A stretch of DNA of 64,000 nucleotides from an uncultured Maribacter sp. GTDB taxonomy: Bacteria; Bacteroidota; Bacteroidia; Flavobacteriales; Flavobacteriaceae. Shown here in pieces: positions 19,108 to 28,621 of the stretch (within the stretch, counting starts at the first letter, position 1; each line of letters starts with the position of its first letter). The position numbers and the translations under genes were made by a program. The DNA is taken from contig CANNFY010000001.1 in NCBI GenBank assembly GCA_947504045.1, forward strand, positions 1,364,001 through 1,428,000, in the 5' to 3' direction. The notes below the pieces were generated by a model. That model was not told where the DNA came from and did not search any database. It worked only from the letters and a program-made list of their open reading frames with translations.

Positions 19108-20472
19108 ATGAAGAAGCTATTGTTATCATCTATAGCGTTTGTTTTTTTACTCACAAGTTGTGGGTCTAAAACTAAAGGAGAGCTAGTCGGAGTCCAAGGA
19201 AAAAAGTGGTATCCGGAAAAACCTTACGGAATGGAATTAATCCCTAGAGGATCTTTCATTATGGGAAAAAGTGAGGAAGATCAAGCTAAAGTTCTAAACG
19301 CACCAACCAAAACAGTTACCGTTCGTTCTTTTTATATGGATGATACTGAAATTACAAATAGCGAATATCGCCAATTTGTAGAGTGGGTAAAAGATTCTAT
19401 TACCAGAACAAGATTAGCAATACTTGCTGATGAATTAGGTATAGGTCCAGAAGAAGGAGGAATAGGAGATTTTGTATTTAAAGACGCAGATACCACTAAA
19501 GCATCTGTATACGATAAATACATGTTAGATAACTATTCTGGTATGGGCGAAACTGGTTTTGAAGGTAGAGCTTTAAACAAAGACGAAGATTTAATTTGGG
19601 ATGTCTCAGAATACCCAGATGAATACTATACAGAAGTAATGGATTCTCTTTACATACCTGAAGAAGAATCATATAACGGGCAAAGAACAATAGACGTTAC
19701 TAAACTTAAATATAAGTATAGTTGGATGGATATTGAAGCTGCAGCACGTGCATCTAGAAAAGGAAATCAAAGAAGAAAAGATTTTATTCGTCATGAAGAG
19801 TTGGAAATTTATCCAGATACAACAGTATGGATTAGAGATTTTGAATACTCTTATAACGAGCCAATGCATAACGATTATTTTTGGCATGATGCTTACAGTG
19901 AATATCCTGTAGTAGGTATTTCTTGGAAACAAGCACAAGCTTTTTGTAATTGGAGAACCAAGCACAAAAACGATGATCAGAAAAGCAAAGGAAAACAATT
20001 TGTAAATAAATTTAGATTACCAACAGAAGCAGAATGGGAATATGCTGCAAGAGGTGGTATTGAAGGAGGAACATACCCATGGGGAGGCCCATATGTAATT
20101 AGCGATACAGGTTGTTTTATGGCAAACTTTAAACCACAACGTGGAGATTACGCAGCCGATCAAGCATTATATACTGTAGAAGCTAAGTCTTACGAACCTA
20201 ACGATTTTAACTTATATAACATGGCTGGTAATGTTTCGGAATGGACAAACTCTAGCTATGATCCAAACTCTTATGAGTATGTATCTACTATGAACCCTAA
20301 TGGAGGAGATGGTAGCAACGAAAGAAAAGTTATTAGAGGAGGATCTTGGAAAGATGTAGCATATTTTCTACAAGTTAGTACAAGAGATTATGAATACGCA
20401 GATTCTGCACGTAGTTATGTAGGTTTTAGAACCGTACAAGACTACATGGGAGAAGAGGATTCAACTAGATAA
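19108..20472 (+). CDS. gldK: Gliding motility / type IX secretion lipoprotein GldK
   Basis: GldK forms, with GldN, the outer ring of the type IX secretion system beneath the outer membrane. The 454-residue product has a lipoprotein signal (LLLSSIAFVFLLTSC) and a formylglycine-generating-enzyme-like (SUMF/FGE) fold: IPRGSFIMGKSEED, FYMDDTEITNSEYRQFV, FRLPTEAEWEYAARGG, GNVSEWTNSS and VIRGGSWKD. It begins the gldKLMN cluster and is followed 82 bases later by gldL. Confidence 0.97.
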   Translation: MKKLLLSSIAFVFLLTSCGSKTKGELVGVQGKKWYPEKPYGMELIPRGSFIMGKSEEDQAKVLNAPTKTVTVRSFYMDDTEITNSEYRQFVEWVKDSITRTRLAILADELGIGPEEGGIGDFVFKDADTTKASVYDKYMLDNYSGMGETGFEGRALNKDEDLIWDVSEYPDEYYTEVMDSLYIPEEESYNGQRTIDVTKLKYKYSWMDIEAAARASRKGNQRRKDFIRHEELEIYPDTTVWIRDFEYSYNEPMHNDYFWHDAYSEYPVVGISWKQAQAFCNWRTKHKNDDQKSKGKQFVNKFRLPTEAEWEYAARGGIEGGTYPWGGPYVISDTGCFMANFKPQRGDYAADQALYTVEAKSYEPNDFNLYNMAGNVSEWTNSSYDPNSYEYVSTMNPNGGDGSNERKVIRGGSWKDVAYFLQVSTRDYEYADSARSYVGFRTVQDYMGEEDSTR

Positions 20473-20554
20473 GAATTATTTTAAACAATTATAATTAAAC
20501 AAGTATCAAATTTTAACCAAATCTTTATTATTAAACCTTAAATTAAATTAAATT

Positions 20555-21208
20555 ATGGCACAGTCAAAATCAACAAAAAAATTATTTAATATGGCCTACG
20601 GTCTTGGGGCTTCTATTGTAATTATTGGAGCATTATTTAAAATTCTTCACTGGGAATTAGGACCATTAAATGGTGGTGTTCTTTTAGCGATAGGACTTAT
20701 TACAGAAGCAGCAATTTTTGCAATTAGTGCTTTTGAACCAATAGAAGACGAGTACGATTGGTCTTTAGTATACCCAGAATTAGCTGGTGGAGAAGCTTCT
20801 ACAAGAGCAGTAAGTGAAGCTACAGAAGTTAAAGAAGCAGAAGCATCATTATCTAAAAAATTAGATAACTTATTAAAAGAAGCTGGTGTAGATGCAAACT
20901 TAATGGAGAGCTTAGGTTCTAGCATTAAAAACTTTGAAGGAGCTGCAAAAGGAATTGCACCTACTGTAGATGCAATGGAGTCTACTAAGAAATATTCTCA
21001 AGAAATGGTAGAAGCTGCCGCTCAAATGGAATCTTTAAACAGTCTTTACAAAGTACAATTAGAAAGTGCTAGTAAGCAAGCTTCAGTAAATGAAGAAGTA
21101 GTACAAAATGCAAGCGCATTAAAAGAGCAAATGGCATCTTTATCTACAAACTTATCTTCATTGAATGGAGTATATGGTGGAATGTTATCTGCAATGAGCA
21201 AAAACTAA
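20555..21208 (+). CDS. gldL: Gliding motility protein GldL, inner-membrane motor subunit
   Basis: GldL and GldM form the proton-driven rotary motor of the type IX secretion system. The 217-residue product has two transmembrane helices near the N-terminus (about residues 14-30 and 36-58) with a conserved Glu in the second (LITEAAIFAISAFEP), followed by a long cytoplasmic helical region rich in Ala/Ser/Glu. Position between gldK and gldM and normal length support the call. Confidence 0.96.
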   Translation: MAQSKSTKKLFNMAYGLGASIVIIGALFKILHWELGPLNGGVLLAIGLITEAAIFAISAFEPIEDEYDWSLVYPELAGGEASTRAVSEATEVKEAEASLSKKLDNLLKEAGVDANLMESLGSSIKNFEGAAKGIAPTVDAMESTKKYSQEMVEAAAQMESLNSLYKVQLESASKQASVNEEVVQNASALKEQMASLSTNLSSLNGVYGGMLSAMSKN

Positions 21209-21263
21209 TTAGATATTAGTATAAATAACCCCAAATTAATAACAAAATCTAATTAGAAAAAAG

Positions 21264-22832
21264 ATGGCAGGAGGAAAACAGTCACCACGTCAGAAAATGG
21301 TAAACCTAATGTACTTGGTTTTCATTTGTATGCTGGCCTTAAATATGAGTAAAGAAGTTCTAGCAGCATTCGGTATTATGAATGTAAAGATGGAAGCTTC
21401 TAATGCAAAAACCACAGAAAGTAACCTAGCTTTCTTAACAGGTTTAGAAACTAAAGCATCTGAAAATGCTGAAAAATTTGGTCCTTTATATAAGGATGCA
21501 AAGAAGATAAAAGAATTATCTAAAGATTACTATGATTATCTAGAAGGTCTTAAAGCTGAAATGATGACAGGCGTTAAAGATCCAACGGATTATGCAGTAA
21601 TGGATAAATCAGATTTCTTAGATCAAAAATTCTTTCAAGGAGAAAATCTTGCCGAAGGTGGTAAAGAGTTCTTAAAAAGAATTAATGATTACCGTACACA
21701 AGTATCAGCTGTTTTACCAGCAAACATGAAAGACGTTAAGTCTTCTGTTGCAACAAGATTTGAAACTGGTGATGCTAATGGTAAAGTTGAAAAGAGAGAT
21801 GGAACCAAGCAAGATTGGATTAACTACCACTATGAAGGTTTTCCATTAATTGCTTCTTTAGCTAAAATTACAGCTTTACAGTCTGATATAAAAGCAACGG
21901 AAGAAGATGCTTTAAAATCTATGTTACAAGGGCAGTTAAGTAGTGAAGTTTCTATGACTAACTATACTACATTATTAGAGCAAGAGAAATCTGCGTTCTA
22001 TGCAGGAGAAAAATTCTCAGGAAGCGTAGTATTAGGTCGTAAAGATGCAACTACTAAGCCAAATGAAGTTAACTTAAAGTTAGACGGTAGAAAATTAGTA
22101 GAAGGAAAAGATTACGAAATCAAAGATGGTCAGGTTAAGTTATTAGTTAGCGCTGGTGCTCCTGGGGATCATAAAATTGAAGGTAACCTTGTATTTATGC
22201 AAGATGGTGAGCGTACAGAAGTACCTGTATCTTCAACTTTTGCAACTATTTCTAAGCCAAATGCAGCATTAATTGCAGCAGATAAGATGAACGTTGTATA
22301 TCGTGGTTTACCAAACCCAATGTCTATTTCTATACCTGGAATACCAAATAATAAGGTTAGTGCATCTGCACCTGGTCTTAGAAAGAGTTCTGGTAGTAAG
22401 TATATGATGACACCAGGAAAAGGTAGATCGGTTACTATTACTGCTTCTGGTACTTTACCTGACGGACAAAGAGTATCTTCTAAATCTGAATTTAGAATTA
22501 AAGATATTCCAAGACCATCTGGTGCTATTAGAGGAGAATCTGGTTCTGCTAAAATGCCAAGAAAAAACTTAGAAATGTCTACAGTAGGTGCATTATTAGA
22601 AGACTTTGATTTTGACTTAAATCTTAAAGTAAGTGGATTTAAATTTAAAGTTCCAGGACAACCTACAGTTAGCGTAAAAGGAAGTAGATTAGATTCAAGA
22701 GCTAAATCTGCACTTAAGAGAGCTAAAAGAGGTGATGCAGTTCAAATATTTGATATTAATGCATATATCACAAACAATAAAGGTTATAAATTAAAGAAAG
22801 TATCTCCAGTAGTTGTAGAGATTACAAACTAA
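21264..22832 (+). CDS. gldM: Gliding motility protein GldM, periplasmic shaft of the type IX motor
   Basis: GldM has one N-terminal transmembrane helix (MVNLMYLVFICMLALNMS region, about residues 11-30) with the GGKQSPRQKMVNLMYLV signature, followed by a long periplasmic portion of four domains reaching GldKN at the outer membrane. The 522-residue length is standard. The helical D1 domain is visible to about residue 225, and the rest is beta-rich. A 12-bp hairpin separates it from gldN. Confidence 0.97.
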   Translation: MAGGKQSPRQKMVNLMYLVFICMLALNMSKEVLAAFGIMNVKMEASNAKTTESNLAFLTGLETKASENAEKFGPLYKDAKKIKELSKDYYDYLEGLKAEMMTGVKDPTDYAVMDKSDFLDQKFFQGENLAEGGKEFLKRINDYRTQVSAVLPANMKDVKSSVATRFETGDANGKVEKRDGTKQDWINYHYEGFPLIASLAKITALQSDIKATEEDALKSMLQGQLSSEVSMTNYTTLLEQEKSAFYAGEKFSGSVVLGRKDATTKPNEVNLKLDGRKLVEGKDYEIKDGQVKLLVSAGAPGDHKIEGNLVFMQDGERTEVPVSSTFATISKPNAALIAADKMNVVYRGLPNPMSISIPGIPNNKVSASAPGLRKSSGSKYMMTPGKGRSVTITASGTLPDGQRVSSKSEFRIKDIPRPSGAIRGESGSAKMPRKNLEMSTVGALLEDFDFDLNLKVSGFKFKVPGQPTVSVKGSRLDSRAKSALKRAKRGDAVQIFDINAYITNNKGYKLKKVSPVVVEITN

Positions 22833-22848
22833 TTAATAACTGTATAAG

Positions 22849-22903
22849 TATAATGAGCCATTTAAAAGGCTTTTGAAAAAAACCAAAAATTTGGCTCATT
22901 ATA
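22849..22903 (+). promoter_or_regulatory. Long-loop hairpin between gldM and gldN
   Basis: A perfect 12-bp inverted repeat (TATAATGAGCCA / TGGCTCATTATA) encloses a 31-base loop. There is no T-tract directly after it, so it is unlikely to be a full terminator. It may instead act as a partial attenuator, an RNA-stability element or a processing site within the gld operon. Confidence 0.6.
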
Positions 22904-22935
22904 TTTAAATAAGTAAAAACAATAAATAGTTACAA

Positions 22936-23838
22936 ATGAATTGGAAAAGAGTTTTATTAATCGGAGTTGTTAGTTTTTTACCCCTTTCTATGATGGCTCA
23001 AGCGAATATTTTAAACGCTAAAAAGCCGCAAGATATTGGTAAAAGAACTACAGAGCAAAAAGCTTTAGATAACGACGCTCCTTTAAAATATGGTTACGTA
23101 GATGATAGAGATATTCTTTGGTCTAAAACTATATGGGAGACAGTTGATTTAGATGAGCGTGTAAATTTCCCATTATACTACCCTATTGATACTATTGATA
23201 TAGGAGCTGATAGAAGATCTTTATATGATGTTTTAATAAAAAACATTAAAAATGGAAAACTAGAAGACGTATATGTGGATTCTTATTTTACCGAGAAAAG
23301 AAAATTTAGCGATTTAGAAGCTACATTACAAAAAGTAGATACAACAGATTACGGATACGAGCAATTAAATGCTGGAGAACAAATTTCTGAAGAATATATA
23401 AACAGAAGAGATTTAACTGCAGCAGATATAGAGGAGTACCGTATTAAAGGAATCTGGTATTTTGACAAAAGACAAGGAGAATTAAAATATCGTTTATTAG
23501 GTATTGCTCCTGTTGCACCAGATGTTAACTTTATAGATGATGAGTCTATGGATCCAGGAGATGCTAAAGTGGAACTTTTTTGGGTATGGTACCCAAGTGC
23601 AAGGCAAATTTTGCACGAAGCAAAAGTTTTTAACCAACGTAACTCTGCACAACCAATATCTTTTGATATGTTACTTAATGCAAGAAGGTTTAATGCCGTA
23701 ATTTATAGAGAAGATAATGTGCATGGAGACCGTAAGGTAAGCGATTATATTGCAGATAACGCATTGTTTCAATTATTGGAAGCCAAACGTATAAAAGAGG
23801 TTATCCGAGACAGGGAACAAGATATGTGGGCATATTAA
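22936..23838 (+). CDS. gldN: Gliding motility protein GldN
   Basis: GldN pairs with the lipoprotein GldK in the periplasmic ring of the type IX secretion system. The 300-residue product has a signal peptide (VLLIGVVSFLPLSMMAQ) and typical segments such as VDDRDILWSKTIWETVDLDERVNFPLYYP (starting near residue 55), ELFWVWYPSARQIL and FDMLLNARRFNAVIYRE. It is the last gene of gldKLMN and is followed by a terminator. Confidence 0.97.
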   Translation: MNWKRVLLIGVVSFLPLSMMAQANILNAKKPQDIGKRTTEQKALDNDAPLKYGYVDDRDILWSKTIWETVDLDERVNFPLYYPIDTIDIGADRRSLYDVLIKNIKNGKLEDVYVDSYFTEKRKFSDLEATLQKVDTTDYGYEQLNAGEQISEEYINRRDLTAADIEEYRIKGIWYFDKRQGELKYRLLGIAPVAPDVNFIDDESMDPGDAKVELFWVWYPSARQILHEAKVFNQRNSAQPISFDMLLNARRFNAVIYREDNVHGDRKVSDYIADNALFQLLEAKRIKEVIRDREQDMWAY

Positions 23839-23870
23839 CCACAAAATATTCCAATTCAATATAATATGAT

Positions 23871-23906
23871 GAAAATCCTCTGTGAAAACTGAGGATTTTT
23901 TTATTT
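23871..23906 (+). terminator. Terminator of the gld operon
   Basis: The inverted repeat AAAATCCTC / GAGGATTTT with a ten-base loop is followed by a T-rich tract, 33 bases after the gldN stop. Confidence 0.85.
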
Positions 23907-23940
23907 TAAAACAACACGGCTAAATAATTTAAACTTATAA

Positions 23941-23948
23941 TACCTTTG
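23941..23948 (+). promoter_or_regulatory. Promoter -7 element (TACCTTTG) of the FAD oxidoreductase
   Basis: TACCTTTG fits TAnnTTTG and ends only four bases before the ATG at 23953, implying a leaderless or nearly leaderless transcript. Confidence 0.6.
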
Positions 23949-23952
23949 CAAT

Positions 23953-25011
23953 ATGGTAGATTATTTAGTAGTAGGCTTAGGGCTAGCAGGTATTTCTTTT
24001 TGTGAGCAATTAGAAAAAAAGAATATAACATTTAAAGTAATTACAGATGCTTCCCAAACATCATCTATAGTTGCCGGAGGCCTTTATAACCCTGTAATTC
24101 TTAAAAGGTTTACACTAGCTTGGAACGCTAAAGAGCAATTAGAAATAGCAAAGCCTTTTTATAAAAATCTAGAAAAAAAACTAAAAGTAAAACTAGATTA
24201 TAAAGTTCCCGTTTACAGAAAATTTGCATCTATAGAAGAGCAAAACCTTTGGTTTGAAGCTGCAGATAAAAGTGCTTTACAACCCTTTTTGTCTACCATA
24301 ATAAAAACCAACACAAATGCTGGTATAAACGCACCTTTTGGCTATGGAGAGGTTTTAGACACTGGAAGAATAGACACAAAACTACTATTAAAAACATATT
24401 ACAGTTATTTAAAACAAAAAGAGGTTCTAATAGATGAAACTTTTAATTTTGATGCATTAGTTTTAAAACAAGATTATATTTCCTATAAATCTATAAAGGC
24501 CAAGAAAATTATTTTTGCAACAGGTTATGGTTTAAAGCGTAATAGCTATTTTAACTATTTGCCTTTAAACGGAACTAAAGGGGAGTTGTTAACAATAAAA
24601 GCACCAGATTTAAAAGAGAGTTGTGTAATAAAATCATCGGTATTTATAATTCCATTAGAAGAAGATTTATACCGTGTTGGCGCAACCTATAAATGGAAAG
24701 ATAAAACCAATATACCTACAAAAGAAGCTAAGTCTGAGCTGTTAGAAAAATTAAATACTTTTTTAAAAAGTAAGTATGAAGTAGTAAATCATGTCGCAGG
24801 TATTAGACCAACTGTGGCAGACAGAAGACCTTTGTTAGGAAAACACCCAGAACATGCAAATATGTACGTTTTAAACGGCTTTGGTTCTAGAGGAGTTATG
24901 ATAGCTCCTTATGCATCTAATTTGTTGTTAGAGAATATAGAAAATACTGTGCCTCTACCGTTAGAAATTGATATTTCTAGATTCACAAAAAAATATTACA
25001 AAAAAGTTTAG
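23953..25011 (+). CDS. FAD-dependent oxidoreductase, DAO/glycine oxidase-like
   Basis: This 352-residue flavoprotein has an N-terminal dinucleotide-binding motif (VVGLGLAGISFCEQL, residues 6-20) and the DAO-family C-terminal signature AGIRPTVADRRPLLGKHPE followed by NGFGSRGVM. The fold resembles D-amino acid or glycine oxidases and MnmC-type modules. The substrate cannot be assigned. Its 3' end overlaps the convergent DUF983 gene by four bases. Confidence 0.85.
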   Translation: MVDYLVVGLGLAGISFCEQLEKKNITFKVITDASQTSSIVAGGLYNPVILKRFTLAWNAKEQLEIAKPFYKNLEKKLKVKLDYKVPVYRKFASIEEQNLWFEAADKSALQPFLSTIIKTNTNAGINAPFGYGEVLDTGRIDTKLLLKTYYSYLKQKEVLIDETFNFDALVLKQDYISYKSIKAKKIIFATGYGLKRNSYFNYLPLNGTKGELLTIKAPDLKESCVIKSSVFIIPLEEDLYRVGATYKWKDKTNIPTKEAKSELLEKLNTFLKSKYEVVNHVAGIRPTVADRRPLLGKHPEHANMYVLNGFGSRGVMIAPYASNLLLENIENTVPLPLEIDISRFTKKYYKKV

Positions 25012-25397
25012 CTTACTTTCTTTTTTAAAGCACTGTTATAATGCATAAAAAGGTTAATCCATATATTTCTAGATAATCGCATTATAATTGGCATAAACAC
25101 AACTAAGGTGCCAACAATAATAAAAAAGCTATATAAAAGATTAGTTTGTATTAAGAAATTAGCAATAATAAAAGCGGCTACTGCAAAGGCAATACCTACA
25201 CCATAACTAACATACATTGCGCCATAAAAAAAAGAAGGCTCTATTTTATATTTTGTGTTACAATGCGAGCAACGTTCATGCATTTTTAAAACATTTGCTA
25301 AATGAAAAGGGTTTTTGTCTAAATACATGCTTTCTTCATGACATTTAGGACAAGTTCCTGTTAAAATACTGTAGAGTTTGTTTCCTTTTTTTAACAT
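25008..25397 (-). CDS. DUF983 membrane protein with zinc-ribbon
   Basis: The 129-residue product has two CxxC pairs near the N-terminus (CPKCHEES and CSHCNTKY), suggesting a small zinc ribbon, followed by two transmembrane helices (about residues 55-75 and 80-100). These are the hallmarks of DUF983, a family of unknown function. The start is taken as ATG at 25397; the frame extends six bases to a TTG. A TACTTTTG element at 25415-25422 on the same strand is a likely promoter. Confidence 0.85.
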   Translation of the reverse strand: MLKKGNKLYSILTGTCPKCHEESMYLDKNPFHLANVLKMHERCSHCNTKYKIEPSFFYGAMYVSYGVGIAFAVAAFIIANFLIQTNLLYSFFIIVGTLVVFMPIIMRLSRNIWINLFMHYNSALKKKVS

Positions 25398-25414
25398 TTG
25401 CAAAATGTTTTTTA

Positions 25415-25422
25415 CAAAAGTA
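25415..25422 (-). promoter_or_regulatory. Promoter -7 element (TACTTTTG) of the DUF983 gene
   Basis: TACTTTTG on the minus strand lies 17 bases upstream of the chosen ATG and supports that start. No convincing -33 element is seen. Confidence 0.45.
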
Positions 25423-25463
25423 CAAGAATGTGTACTTTTTAATATATAAATCTATTATAAAAA

Positions 25464-27377
25464 ATGCTTAATATCCATAACCTTTCTGTTTCTTTTGGAG
25501 GCGAATATTTATTTCAAGAAATATCTTTTAGATTAAACGCAGGTAACCGTGTTGGTTTAGTGGGTAAAAATGGCGCAGGAAAATCTACCCTACTTAAATT
25601 ACTTTCTAAAGATATGCCAATAGACTCTGGTACTATTGCTATTGAAAAAGATATAAAAATAGGATTTTTAAGGCAAGACATAGATTTTGTATTAGGAAGA
25701 ACAGTATTAGAGGAATCTTACCAAGCATTTGAAGAAATAAAAGCATTAGAGCTTAAATTAGATGAAATAAACCATCAATTAGCAGAACGTACAGATTATG
25801 AAAGTGAAAGTTATAACCAACTTATAGTAGATTTAAGTGATATAACACAGCATTATGAAATATTAGGAGGGTATAATTACCAAGGAGAAACTGAGAAAAT
25901 ATTACAAGGGTTAGGATTTAAACGCGAAGATTTTGATAAAAAGACCGAAACTTTCTCCGGAGGTTGGCGTATGCGAATAGAGCTAGCAAAACTATTATTG
26001 CAAAGTAACGATGTTTTGTTACTAGATGAGCCAACAAACCACTTAGATATAGAGTCTATTATTTGGTTAGAGCAGTTTTTAAACAATTATTCTGGAGCTG
26101 TTGTAATAGTATCGCACGATAAAATGTTCTTAGATAATGTAACAAATAGAACAATTGAAATTTCTTTAGGCAGAATTTATGATTACAATAAACCCTATAC
26201 AGAGTATTTAGTTTTAAGACAAGAAATAAGAGACCAACAACTTAGCATACAAAAAAATCAAGATAAAGAAATACAGCAAGCAGAACGGTTAATAGAAAAA
26301 TTTAGAGCAAAATCTACTAAAGCGTCTATGGCACAATCTTTAATGAAAAAGCTTGATAAAATGGACCGTATAGAGGTAGATGAAGACGATAATAGTGTTA
26401 TGAATTTAAGGTTTCCTATTTCAATTACTCCAGGTAAAGTTGTAGTTGAGATTGAAAATTTAGCAAAAAGCTATGGAGAAAAACAAGTTTTAGAAAATAT
26501 AAACCTATTAATAGAACGTAACAGTAAAACAGCATTTGTTGGTCAAAATGGACAAGGTAAGTCTACATTAGCAAAAATAATGGTTGGTGATATTACCTAT
26601 GACGGCCATTTAAAACTAGGGCATAATGTGCAAATAGGATATTTTGCGCAAAACCAAGCAGAATATTTAGATGGTAACAAAACCATATTAGATACAATGA
26701 TAGATGCTGCAAATGAAAAAAACAGAAGTAAAGTTAGAGATATTCTAGGCTCTTTTCTTTTTAGAGGAGATGATGTAGAAAAATACGTAAAAGTTCTTTC
26801 AGGTGGAGAACGTAATAGGTTAGCCTTAGCAAAAATGTTATTACAACCGTTTAATGTTTTGGTGATGGATGAGCCGACTAACCACTTAGACATTAAATCT
26901 AAAAATGTATTAAAACAAGCATTGCAAAATTTTGAAGGAACTTTAATATTAGTATCTCATGATAGAGATTTTCTACAAGGGTTAACCAATAGTGTTTACG
27001 AATTTAAAGATAAACGTATTAAAGAATACCTTGGCGATGTAGACTATTATCTAGAACAACGTAAAGAAGAAAATTTTAGAAATATAGAAAAAAAAGAACC
27101 TAGCACTAAGAAAAAAGAGAATGTATCTAAAAATACAAATGATTTTCAATACCAAAAGAAAGTAAAATCATTAAAAAATAAATTAAGTTCTGTTGAAAGT
27201 AAAATAGCTACTTTAGAAAAAGATATTGCAGAAATTGATCATGCTCTTTTAATGAATTATGATGAAACTATTGCAAAGCCTAATTTTTTTGATACATATG
27301 AAAACAAGAAAAAAGCATTAGAAGATTTAATGCAGAATTGGGAAAACTTAACCACAGAGTTAGAAGAAATAAGCTAA
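25464..27377 (+). CDS. ABC-F family ATPase (Uup-like)
   Basis: This soluble twin-ATPase protein of 637 residues is of the ABC-F type, which acts on the ribosome rather than in transport. Domain 1 has Walker A GKNGAGKST and signature FSGGWRMR. Domain 2 has GQNGQGKST, LSGGERNRLALAK and the Walker B MDEPTNHLD. The linker between them is rich in charged helices (KFRAKSTKASMAQSLMKKLDKM). The C-terminal coiled coil (about residues 560-635), with long Lys/Glu heptads, is the Uup-type DNA- or ribosome-contacting extension. The family roles include relief of ribosome stalling and a link to transposon excision. Confidence 0.93.
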   Translation: MLNIHNLSVSFGGEYLFQEISFRLNAGNRVGLVGKNGAGKSTLLKLLSKDMPIDSGTIAIEKDIKIGFLRQDIDFVLGRTVLEESYQAFEEIKALELKLDEINHQLAERTDYESESYNQLIVDLSDITQHYEILGGYNYQGETEKILQGLGFKREDFDKKTETFSGGWRMRIELAKLLLQSNDVLLLDEPTNHLDIESIIWLEQFLNNYSGAVVIVSHDKMFLDNVTNRTIEISLGRIYDYNKPYTEYLVLRQEIRDQQLSIQKNQDKEIQQAERLIEKFRAKSTKASMAQSLMKKLDKMDRIEVDEDDNSVMNLRFPISITPGKVVVEIENLAKSYGEKQVLENINLLIERNSKTAFVGQNGQGKSTLAKIMVGDITYDGHLKLGHNVQIGYFAQNQAEYLDGNKTILDTMIDAANEKNRSKVRDILGSFLFRGDDVEKYVKVLSGGERNRLALAKMLLQPFNVLVMDEPTNHLDIKSKNVLKQALQNFEGTLILVSHDRDFLQGLTNSVYEFKDKRIKEYLGDVDYYLEQRKEENFRNIEKKEPSTKKKENVSKNTNDFQYQKKVKSLKNKLSSVESKIATLEKDIAEIDHALLMNYDETIAKPNFFDTYENKKKALEDLMQNWENLTTELEEIS

Positions 27378-27554
27378 AAGCACAAAAATATAAGGTAGTA
27401 AAATTCCTACACAACAAAAAAAGCTACCTACACAACAAAATAGAGCATTTCACCGATTAAATTTGATTTATATGCGTTAATAATTCATATTTGTAGGGTA
27501 ATTCTTATTTATCGGTTATTAATTAGATTTACAAGAACTATAAAAAGTATAGAT

Positions 27555-28427
27555 ATGAAAAAAGGGTTTTACATATTACTTATAGCAATTATAACATCAA
27601 ACATAGTGTTAGCTAAGGTTTCTAAAAAAGAAAGAAAAGCACTTATAGATTTATATGAAAGTACTAATGGAGCCCATTGGATAAAAAAATGGAATTTAAA
27701 TGCCCCTGTATCCTCTTGGTATGGTGTTACCTTAAAAGATAATCATGTAGTAGAAATTAGTTTATTTAGAAATAACCTAATGGGTAAATTACCAGCAAGT
27801 ATTGGGCAATTAAGTCATTTAACAAAATTGAACCTTGCATTTAATTCTATTACTGGAGAAATTCCTAATGAAATTGTGTTTTTAGAAGATTTAAAAACAT
27901 TAAAATTAGAAATGAATCGTATTAAAGGAGATATACCTAGTAAAATAGGAAATTTAGTAGGCTTACAAGAATTAACCATGTTTAATAATTTTATTACAGG
28001 AAAAATACCTACAAGTATTGGGCAAATGGCAGGCTTAAAAATATTAAACTTATCTAGTAATAATTTAAGAGGAGAAATTCCTAATGCATTAGGAAGCTTA
28101 AAAGATTTAGAAGTTTTAGGTCTTTTTGAAAATTCTTTATATGGTTCAATACCTAGTGAAATGGGTAATTTAAGTAAACTTAAAGAGTTGGTTTTAGCTA
28201 ATAATCAATTAAATGGTGCTATACCAAAAGAGTTTGGACAATTAGCAAACTTAGAAGTTTTACAAATTCAGAATAATAAGTTTAATTCTTTTAAGAATTT
28301 ACAAATGATGGATAGTAAACAATTCTTAGTTTTTGATTACGATAAAGAAAAAGAAAATTTAGAATTTAAAGATTTAAATTTTAGTAAGTCTAGAATGGCT
28401 GATACAAAATTTAATGATGAAGATTAA
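27555..28427 (+). CDS. Plant-type leucine-rich repeat protein, copy 1
   Basis: The 290-residue secreted protein has a signal peptide (GFYILLIAIITSNIVLA), an N-terminal cap with ALIDLYESTNGAHW and WYGV, and about seven to eight tandem 24-residue repeats of the form LxxLxxLxLxxNxLxGxIPxxIGxL, the plant-receptor LRR class. The C-terminal tail carries the words MADTKFNDED. No type IX sorting domain is apparent. It has a close paralogue 195 bases downstream. The likely role is protein-protein or glycan contact at the cell surface or in the periplasm; the ligand is unknown. Confidence 0.88.
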   Translation: MKKGFYILLIAIITSNIVLAKVSKKERKALIDLYESTNGAHWIKKWNLNAPVSSWYGVTLKDNHVVEISLFRNNLMGKLPASIGQLSHLTKLNLAFNSITGEIPNEIVFLEDLKTLKLEMNRIKGDIPSKIGNLVGLQELTMFNNFITGKIPTSIGQMAGLKILNLSSNNLRGEIPNALGSLKDLEVLGLFENSLYGSIPSEMGNLSKLKELVLANNQLNGAIPKEFGQLANLEVLQIQNNKFNSFKNLQMMDSKQFLVFDYDKEKENLEFKDLNFSKSRMADTKFNDED

Positions 28428-28454
28428 AAATAATTTTAGTTAGTTTGGTTAATG

Positions 28455-28483
28455 GTGGGGGTGTGTGGTGCACCCCTTTTTTT
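28455..28483 (+). terminator. Terminator after LRR copy 1
   Basis: GGGGTG and CACCCC form a stem closed by an eight-base loop and followed by seven or more Ts, so the two LRR genes are probably transcribed separately. Confidence 0.85.
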
Positions 28484-28621
28484 ATGCTTAATAAAAAGAA
28501 GGATTATTTATCAGAAAACTAGTTATTTTACGTTACTATTATATTAAACAGGTTTATTAGTGCATATTATTACATAATTTATACTAATATTTTTTTATAG
28601 CCAACTACTAATATAAACACC

